DNA of 64,000 bases. Origin: Parelaphostrongylus tenuis (lineage: Eukaryota; Nematoda; Chromadorea; Rhabditida; Metastrongylidae). The translations under genes and the position numbers were made by a program. This document shows positions 56,195 to 64,000 of this stretch, in pieces; the stretch's first letter is position 1; each line of letters begins with the position of its first letter. The notes beneath the pieces are model-generated. The model saw only the letters and a list, made by a program, of their open reading frames with translations. It had not been told where the DNA came from and searched no databases. The stretch is from the NCBI GenBank assembly GCA_019055375.1, contig JAHQIW010007035.1, positions 104,537-168,536 on the forward strand. The letters are read 5' to 3'.

Positions 56195-56763
56195 TACGTA
56201 GTCCATAACGCACCTCATGGATGGTCTAATATCTGCTATCAGATTACATATTGTAAAAATCATTTTAAATGTCTGCCTATCATATTGGAATCCACTGCTC
56301 AACTACCCAGAGAGGAGGTACTATTTGTCACACACTATAAAAAATAAGCCTTACTCATACTAAGAAGATACTGCGAGATAAGGCTTCACATGATTTCTCA
56401 TGTTCAGCCATTCTCTCGTTTCTGTTCATTCCTGTATTTTTAAAATTTATTGAAAAGACGCCAATGATTTCAAGAGTATAACTGCTAGCCAAAAACCGTT
56501 ACCTCTAAGTCCTTTCTGTGGCAATGTGCACCTGAGGAAACTTTTAGACGACGTTTCGATTTTCCATTCAGGTGTCTTTTGAGCGGACACGAGTGGTGTG
56601 ATTGCTTTCACATCATATGTTCGCCCCACATGTTTTGAAGAAAAGCTATATTTAACTGAACTCCACAGTGCTGTCTGTACCACTGGGACCTGACATGCGG
56701 TGTCTTGTTTGACACAGACAATTGTGAAGGCGGTTCAAGCCCATTGACGACGTCATGTGCTAA

Positions 56764-58560
56764 TTAAGATTTCTTAAATCCTGTAGACTTTTCCAGATCA
56801 CTAAAATCAAAATATTTACAATTGCAGTTCGCAGCATTTGCTAAAAAGCGTTGTTTCAGTAATATCCTTCCATTCGAGTTCCGTGAATCATTTTCCTTGT
56901 TGTATGACATATTTCTTCTAGACCTGGCGCTAGTGGCTGCTCTTTCATAGCCGCTTGAGATGGCCATTTGTCCGTCAAATACTGTGCCCTTTTTCTCCTC
57001 TCTCCTCCCGTCCAAACATTTGTAGCTGTTTAGTGTAGGTTTCGGTCATATCCTTTTTTGTATGCGAGCAGTGAGAGAAAGGTTAGTGTACTAGTAGACA
57101 TTGCTTGGTTTTTGATATCATTTTGCAATGTACCCACTTCCGAAAAGGTATGTCTTATTGCTTAAGAATGGACACCACTAATCCATAGGTTTTTGTCGTG
57201 TGAACTCAATGTATTTCAAGTAGTTCCTTTGTAAGCCAAACACGAGATTTTTAGAGTACGATAAATTTAAATCAAACGTTTCGATGGTCTCGCCTTCTTC
57301 AGAACTGAAACGGTCGGATCGTCCACAACCCAATTAGCCAAACACCACCATTACTTCTACAGAAAAAAATCACAGACCTGCATTTCATTTGCATCAGGTT
57401 CTGAACAATTTTTTAACGTACTTGCTGCTTTCTATGGGTTTTATGCGAAGTCATCCAAGTGGAGATCAACCGTGCAAAGATCATTTAGACCGCTGATGAA
57501 CTTTCCTTATTGAAGTCTTGTGTACTGTGTCATACTACGTACGATAACAAGGCATTCTTCCCTATAGTTCATTTTAAGGTTGCTGCATTCTATTCAAAAT
57601 ACTTCCAAAATCTTACACGCCGAGGTTTTGTTTACTCTGCGCAGGTAGTTACTTCTACTTTAAAATGTTCCCCATTATATTTGCTCGACCTACGCGACCT
57701 TGATAGGGTATTCAGTTTAATTAGAGATCACCGACCAGGTGTTCTTTCACAAGGGAATACAGTGGCCCACCAGCTTCGCCGAAGTACTTGTCGTCACACG
57801 CTTTCGTCGTTACTAATTCCTCTGAACCCGCCCTTTTCAAACGGAGTTTTATGCTAAATTTGTTTTTTTCGAGAACAAAAAAAAACGGCAGAATAAATGA
57901 CATCGTTCTCGCAGTGAGCACAGTTTTGATGCGTGGTGTTACCTCACCAGCACAAGTGGTTATTTGCTTAGTCAGTTTTAGTCATTATACTTTGACCTGC
58001 TTCCTGTAGATACACTGGTTGCTCTTTGGATCATAAGTTTTTTAAGCACTCTTTTCATATGCAAAAAGTGATGAGCGAAATAAGACCTAGTACATTCTTG
58101 CTATTTTGCCCTGTACTGCTTGGTACTGGAGCCGTTTTGAACAGATTGATTTTCACCTTCAGCAATTCCAGTTCTTTTCTTCCTGCATCTCTTATCTTTG
58201 TGTACTCTGAGAGTTCATTTGAGAATCGAAACACACTACACCTCGTCTAACATAAATCAGGTCACCAAACAATCACTTATATATCTACACAGGGGTAATA
58301 ACCGGAGACCATTTATTGGGGAAAGCCCTTTGCACTTCGAGGCATTACAAAGTCTAGTGCCGTTATTGTCTCATTGGCAGCCTCGTGCGAAATCATTGGA
58401 CCACCTAATGACTGACCACTTCAAACACTCATTTGAAAGAGCTGAGAGCTATACGTAGAAGAGCTATACATGTTTATTGCTACATAGCGCTTTATAAGAA
58501 GCTGGTGAATGGCTTGCAATGCGTGGTCATTCGAAACGTCAGTGTCAAGAACAGTAACAT
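56764..58560 (-). mobile_element. Penelope-like element with GIY-YIG remnant (PLE-h)
   Basis: The minus strand reads a thumb piece (56764-57015: S-G-Y-E-R-A-A-T-S-A-R-S-R-R-N) and a GIY-YIG-region piece (57721-57921: D-D-K-Y-F-G-E-A-G-G-P-L-Y-S-L-V-K-E-H-L). A PLE-terminus-like CAAACGTTTCGATGGTCTCG occurs at 57277. Order and frames are scrambled, so two overlapping remnants may be present. The outer boundary at 58560 is uncertain. Confidence 0.6.
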
Positions 58561-58699
58561 AGAAAAACACCAATACGTACGGCCATGTGCCCTAACGGCA
58601 AATACGTTGATTTTAAACATTGATTTATATATTGTATACATTAAAGTCATTCGTTACTACCATGTTTTCACACTATCGTTCCAAATGGCATCGCAGTAC

Positions 58700-59830
58700 A
58701 CGCCATTCAGGAACTGCTAATAGAAAATAAAGACGAAATAAACAGCACGGCTTGACTAAACAGCTCATGATTCTCTTGAGAGGGGGTCTGAGCCGTTCAA
58801 ATTTCTTAAGGGTGTTAAGAAGATATTTTGCTCTGATCAGTGGGTTGGCAACAGGGCAACGATTTAGCACCAAGCCATGCCAATGCCTTCATATCTAAGG
58901 TGTAAGCCCATGTTCTCAGTCTGAACCTATTACACTACTGTTGATACGATGACTGATTTACCATTTGTTACACAGGAAAAGATGGACCAAATTCACAGGC
59001 GTAAAGTATGAGGAAAAGTGGATTCCATTTTTGAGCGATCGAATCCATTTTTTGAAAGTAGCTGTACCATGAAACGATATCGAAACCAAGCAAAAACTAC
59101 GTACAAGTGCACTAACTCTCTTCCCATCCACTGCACTTATCGAAACACACCTAACAAACGGCTACAAGTGCTTACACGGAAAAAGAGGAGCGAAAGGATC
59201 CACTACACTTGGCGCATTAATGGCAATCTCAAATGGATACTTCGTATATCCACTGACGTCAGGCAACGAATAGTATCAGGCCCCAATAAAAGGTAATAGC
59301 CTATTAAACACTGATTGAAGATTTCTTCAAAACTGCTCCTCATAACAAACGAAATGCCGCGATTGGAAGGTGCCAGAAAACAATGGTCTAGAAAACTCAG
59401 TAAAAATTGTGGAAATACCACTCAACACATCTCTCCTCAATTGCTTCGGAATCGCCTACTCAGCCTTCTGTGTCAGACAAGGAAGCGCGCGATGTGTTTC
59501 AATGGTAGAGATGGAGATTGCAGAAGTTTGTACAACAACCCAATCTTTTTTGAAACACGTGGTGGCGAATACATATGTGAAACGATCAGACCACTCTGTG
59601 ATCGTATAGAACAGCACCTAGATGGAACAGCGAAACGCCGTGGAAGAGTTTCCTTCAGTACCTATAGGACAGAAAGATGCAACAGTAACGATTTTGAGGT
59701 GGTAATATTGACCTTTTGGCACAAGTCAAGAACGTCGTCGCATAAAACCCTTGACGCTTTTTGAATAGATTTTGAAGGCGCAGGAGAGAACAGAAAGGGA
59801 TTGTGTCTGGATATAAGGAAAGATATAACA
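58700..59830 (+). mobile_element. Penelope-like element with GIY-YIG remnant (PLE-i)
   Basis: Plus strand: a decayed YxDD region near 58940, thumb (59018-59296), then frame 59315-59764 with L-R-N-R-L, F-N-G-R-D-G-D-C, G-E-Y-I-C-E-T-I-R-P-L and S-S-H-K-T-L-D-A-F, the layout of the PLE linker and GIY-YIG nuclease. The YIG glycine is C. Non-functional. Confidence 0.75.
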
Positions 59831-60155
59831 CTTTAATTCAGACTGGCTTCCTAGTTTGAGTAAGGTTTACTTTTTTCAGTATATGACAATTCACCGTTGA
59901 CCTCTCCTATATAGGTAGTTAGGCGGTGGATTTCATGTCAGGGATAGACATTTAAATTGATTTTTGCAATGAATCTCCACTAAATGTAGGAAATAGTAAC
60001 CGAATAATTAGACACGATTTGATGTGGTACGTTGTTTAGCCTTCGAGGAACATGAAGCCACTGAGACATTGGCTTTCGGTCTAAACGGAGAATCGATATC
60101 CTCATGCAAGTTCTATATAAAGAAAAGATCAGTTCTTGAGTAATTGAAGCTGATA

Positions 60156-61450
60156 TTACGGTATTATTTTTTCCATGCCAAAAGAGAGATGATTAAGACG
60201 TCTGACCGATTTATAATACTGCGTTTGGCACTTGTCCTTCAATCCGTTAACGCGCAAGAGCTCGTTCAACTGTTCGGCGAAGAAGTTGCCCAGTTTTGTC
60301 GTTAACGCCTTATCACTAAACATTTTTGAGGTCGTGTATCGCACATTGACTCATTATTAAAGTCCTGAGAGGTGAAGATCAATTTTCTTACAAAGGAGTG
60401 TAGTTTACCCCAATTACAACTGAGAAGCGCATTGTTGATATCATGATAAGTAACGACCAACTACTCTTTTAGAAAAACTATAGGATTTGTATTGTTTTTA
60501 AATCACTTTCTATAGGCTTTTTTTTCCAGCAAAATACTATATTTTTTTTTACTTTTGAGCGGTGTTATAGGAGGTTTTCCACGCTCTGAGGAAGGAAATG
60601 CTCCGAACGCACGCAAATTTTGTTCAGACTTACGTCACAGCGGTTTTGTTGTATTGACATATACAATATGCGGATGGAATTGGCAGTGTACGGCAGTTTC
60701 TCGCTCCTCGCCATTCTCTCAAACAGCGACGATCCTTTGCTTAATGGTGTGAGCTCTCTGTAGGAGGTGTCCGAAAACCCAGCTTCTGGCTGTAGCTAAA
60801 TAATTTGTCTGAGATACTTTTGTGACATTTTCAAAGGTTCAGGCCCTTATGCATTGCTAAGCAGACATGACACTATGGCAAAAAAATATTAGAAAATTAC
60901 AATTTTAAAGGAATTCATCCTAAAAGTTTTATTGAATTTGTTTGAAGCGAGATTTACTGACATTACCGTTACTCAACGCTACAAAATTCCTTATCGTTGG
61001 CGTTTGTAATAGCAAGAATGAGGAAATTTAAAACTCATTTTTCTGACCTTTAAAATGTCCATAAGCGTCGCATGGATATCGAAATGAGTCACCAATTCGT
61101 TAGCTTTCTGGTACACCTGGTGATGTATCGGTGTATTACGGTACTTAGATGGAATTAACACTACGAGGAATGGATTTAGATTCTCGTTACTGACCCAAGC
61201 GTGTCTCCCCAATCTAAAGATAGTAATTAGATTTTATAAATAGGTGAGTACATATATTACTTCCTACAATAGCATTCACTCACACCCTCTCGTCGTGGTC
61301 CGTGGTCGCCCATCAAAATAAAGAACGACTGATCTATAAGCTCTCGATTCTTTTTGAAGAACGTTAGAAATTGCTCATCGGCGTGATACAGATCCCTTGT
61401 ACTCTCATGTGCCAAAGTGGTTGGCCACACTTGTGCTACTTTTGGAGTTC
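60156..61450 (-). CDS. DUF229 (sulfatase-like) protein, C-terminal exons
   Basis: Four minus-strand exons join in phase. Exon a (61261-61450) holds P-K-V-A-Q-V-W-P-T-T-L-A-H-E-S and the metal-site-like F-I-L-M-G-D-H-G-P-R. Exon b (61048-61213) holds N-P-F-L-V-V-L-I-P-S-K-Y-R and L-V-T-H-F-D-I-H-A-T-L-M-D-I-L-K. Exon c (60634-60795) starts L-Q-P-E-A-G-F-S-D-T-S-Y-R and ends at GTAAGT. Exon d (60156-60315) holds K-L-G-N-F-F-A-E-Q-L-N-E-L-L and ends F-G-M-E-K-I-I-P-stop. Exon c contains one extra T (in AAA 60721-60723) that shifts the frame; without it the reading continues L-L-R-E-W and rejoins exon d. These are the conserved C-terminal features of nematode DUF229 proteins, whose function is unknown. 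The upstream exons are not found before the repeats at 61985. Confidence 0.8.
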
Positions 61451-61459
61451 CTCAACTTC

Positions 61460-61985
61460 ACAATTTGATTTATAATTGATCATTCAAAGCAAACAAATGG
61501 ACTATACATCTCAATTTTGGATGTGTCATCTAAAGCCCTCTAATTTCATTTTAACCTATACCCTTGTCCTTGAAAACGTTCATTATTTTTTCAAAAGATT
61601 GTATATTATGTATTTGTTTGATTCTGATAGTCACATAACATGCTTTCAGCCTTTTACGAAGTCTGGTTTGGCACTTTTAGAATACTAGACAGGCACCTAC
61701 TTCGCCTTTGCATGCTCCTCAGTAGTACGACGCCCTTCGCTTCAGCCGATCCTTTGAGGATACATCCCTATTTATAAAGGAACCGACGCCTTAATAGTAA
61801 ATCACCGTAAGTCAGGTGATAAAATATCCCGACAAGGGCTGCAGTGAAGTGACCGTGGAGTAAGTGAGACGCGGTAAGGAGTCGACTGCAACAACGAAAA
61901 CTCTCCCCTACTAATAGAAAGATATCACGCTACCCCTAAGTAGGTTCCACCTTCATGTTCATAGTTTGGCAAACTATCCGTCACT
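61460..61985. other. no recognisable feature
   Basis: The expected upstream DUF229 exons are not visible here. The 70-codon plus-strand frame at 61476-61688 lacks a partner or motif. Confidence 0.35.
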
Positions 61986-62290
61986 ATCAAAAACTCGACA
62001 ATAAAATAGAATGCTTAGCTGTGAACTGTAGATAGCTTTTCGCTGAACAATTAGTAGTCATTCGATAGCACAAATTTGCACCTAAGCTCTGTTGTGGTCT
62101 TTGGAAAGGTTTTTGAAGAGCAATGCATGAGCGAAAAAAGCGCGGCAGGTCATCCAAATAATGACATAATGAATAATGAATAATGACAGACATAATGAAA
62201 TTTGAGCGTGGTCTCAAAAAAAAAACACTTGAAACGAAAGGCATGATAATTCACAATTACCGGAAAAGAGCACAAGTGTAAAACGCTGCC
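61985..62290 (-). repeat. dispersed repeat, copy 2
   Basis: Reverse-complement match of 51340-51665, very similar over its full length, which makes it one of the youngest repeat pairs in the window. Confidence 0.65.
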
Positions 62291-62339
62291 ATTTCGGTGG
62301 TTTTGTCACTCAAACGGCTCGTGTAAGAGTTCATCACCA

Positions 62340-62480
62340 GTCACTCTATGAAAGAAATAGATCCCCGAAGAACTGCCTACACGGTGACACAGCGTGCAGC
62401 TGACGAGACTGTAATGCCGGAAACGCGTGTATTGCACTGTATAAATGTCCATAAAAGGCCACATACATGGCTCAAAAATA
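62340..62480 (+). mobile_element. half foldback element with hammerhead
   Basis: Sequence from GATCCCCGAAGAACTG to CCACATACATGGCTCAAAAA matches the right arm of FB2 (11480-11600) and the copy at 870-1000. No inverted partner arm is present. Confidence 0.55.
62394..62437 (+). ncRNA. hammerhead ribozyme motif
   Basis: Helix I GTGCAG (62394-62399) pairs with TTGCAC (62432-62437, one G-U). CTGACGA (62400-62406), GAAA (62420-62423), CGCGTG, then U430 and A431 at the cleavage site. Helix II has an extra G and is imperfect. The core is complete. Confidence 0.68.
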
Positions 62481-62509
62481 ATTTATCAGGAATACTGAAG
62501 CTTCAGGCA

Positions 62510-62890
62510 AGTGCTGCCGGCGCGCAACTCAGCAAGGAACGGGAACGATATTCGCTGTGACCACAAATTTTTGAACCTATGTACGGTTGATGTTCTCAAA
62601 GGTGGTCTGTGCATCGCGTCTCAATTCGTACTCGTGAAGCAACAATTGAGATAAAGGCTTCGTTGAGTGGTCGTGATGCAGCAAGAACGGGCAAATTTGG
62701 TACCAAAAGAGAAAGAAAATTCTGCACAAAGCGGTGTTGATTTGTTGCCTGAGAGGTGGCAGAGATCTTGTCATGATGATGGTGCACTACTTCAGTAGTG
62801 TTGTTATAGTTGTGCTATATATCTACATTTGTGTTAATAATTTGGTGGCTAATGCTCTATTGCCAAGACTTATCAGAAGATCTGCTTGAA
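62510..62890. mobile_element. mariner-derived element, rearranged (copy 4)
   Basis: Same junction as copies 1-3: minus-strand HTH-side sequence on the left, plus-strand C-terminal sequence (H-K-A-V-L-I-C-C-L-R-G-G-R-D-L in one frame) on the right, ending near CTTATCAGAAGATC. Confidence 0.6.
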
Positions 62891-63540
62891 AGAATTCAAG
62901 AACAATCACAAGCACATCAGAATGCTACCGTTTTATTTTTTTGTGGCTTCTCACACTAATCTTCTTGAAGCGTTTACGAACGCTAGTCTACAAAATCATC
63001 GAAGTTCTACGAAGCAAAGTCAATCTCTGGAACGTCAGAAAGTGCGAATAAGGAAAAAAAGAAATGAGAGTGCGATACACGGAAACGTTTTAATGAAGAA
63101 TAGATTGAAGTCCTTCTTTTGACCGCTTTTTTATAGATCTAACACATACAATAGTAATCTGATAAATATGTAACATGTTCTTGAGTCGTGCCCCGTTAGG
63201 AACCAGACAGCTGCCAGTATAGCACCTAGAGATGGCTCAAAACATGTTTATATCGTTAATAGACCACGGTATCAAATTTCAGTATTTAAACCTGCCAAGT
63301 TGTAGAACTATAAGATTGATATGTTGATTTAAGTGCAGCACGAACGGTAGTATAATAGCAAACTGATCACGCGAGGGTAAGACGATGAAAAGGGATGACC
63401 CGGCAAAAAAGAGAGCAGTTCTGTTACAATTTCGTGGCATGGCATGGTGTGGGGATGTGACATAGAAAAATTGTGGTTCAAAGATAGACGTACTTATGGA
63501 CACGTTTCAAATTATATTGGTTGAAAAAAAAGTTCCTTAA
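62890..63540. other. no recognisable feature
   Basis: A 78-codon frame (62886-63122) is Lys/Arg/Ser-rich without a motif. Nothing else supportable. Confidence 0.3.
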
Positions 63541-63609
63541 CATTCGCTGAAAATTTGAAGTTTTATACATAAATTCAGTCAAAAACAAAGATAATTAATC
63601 TTCAAAAAT

Positions 63610-64000
63610 AAAGACCATCATTATCCACGATCTTTCGCCGACAATCTGTAAGCTTACCGGATTGTTCAAAATCCATTCCTCGGGCTTTGAATCACAAAAC
63701 TCCTGACATGTCTCTTCAGTTTGATCAAATGTCTCGAATTACCCTCCACGCAATGGACGTTTCATTGAGCGGAACTAAATAATAATCAAACGACGCAACA
63801 TTTGGAATGGTAGGCTGGGTGCGGCAATTTTCAACTTCCTCGAATTCATCAAACTTTCCCTAAGCTCACTTGCGGTGTAGGGTCTTGTTAAAACAGTGCC
63901 TGCTTCGACGAATGTCCGCATACTTTCCCTTAACGGATTGTAGACTCCGTCCAAGCTGCTCGTAGTATGAGTCCGCCATTGATGCTACAAGGATTTCTTT
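63610..64000 (-). mobile_element. mariner transposase C-terminal part, decayed
   Basis: The minus strand starts beyond the window and reads M-A-D-S-Y-Y-E-Q-L-G, K-Y-A-D-I-R-R-S, then P-N-V-A-S-F-D-Y-Y-L (the P-D-x-A-P-S-D-Y-H-x-F position of mariners, with the catalytic D retained before Y-Y). It ends D-N-D-G-L-Y-F-stop at about 63614. Internal stops and a deletion after H-R-K make it a pseudogene. It is a different subfamily from the rearranged mariner copies. Confidence 0.7.

Noticed and set aside
1..64000. CRISPR array, operon or prophage
   Set aside because: No regularly spaced direct repeats and no bacterial gene organisation. The spliced genes and retroelements indicate a eukaryotic genome.

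Overview
The window looks like a repeat-choked accessory region of a clade V (strongylid, hookworm-like) nematode genome. This is an inference. The reverse transcriptase remnants read like the RTE-type LINE and Penelope-like (PLE, YIDD plus GIY-YIG) families I know from hookworms. The two host genes I recognise are a DUF229 (sulfatase-like) protein with short phased introns and the start of a CK1/tau-tubulin-kinase-like gene. No taxon search was possible.

Layout. 1-7.5 kb: two oppositely oriented copies (P1 -, P2 +) of a small secreted Cys-rich peptide gene block. 7.5-12.2 kb: an RTE tail, a composite with tRNA-like sequences, and three foldback elements that carry hammerhead-ribozyme motifs in both arms. 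12.8-13.2 kb: kinase gene start. 13.8-51.3 kb: a very large, diverged inverted repeat centred near 33.5 kb. Left-arm modules RTE(-), P3, PLE, P4, PLE pair and P5 are mirrored by P6, PLE pair, P7, PLE, P8 and RTE(+). 51.3-60 kb: mariner-derived remnants, a tRNA-derived SINE with target-site duplication, another hammerhead and two PLE remnants. 60.1-61.5 kb: DUF229 gene 3' half. 62-64 kb: more hammerhead and mariner sequence.

The peptide family has eight copies. Each has a 15-codon signal-peptide exon, an intron and a Cys-rich exon, most with an RxRR-type processing site. P5 is fully intact. P1, P3, P6 and P8 keep altered open frames, and P2, P4 and P7 are broken.

The strongest unusual signal is a family of about 17 type I hammerhead-like motifs. 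They have core CTGANGA...GAAA, helix I closing at the cleavage site, and a tiny helix III with a 2-nt loop. They usually occur as divergent pairs in the arms of 250-390 bp foldback elements, so a transcript of either strand would carry one. In one insertion, flanked by a 13-nt duplication, the element boundary falls at the predicted self-cleavage position. All assignments come from reading by eye; no alignment, folding or database search was run.
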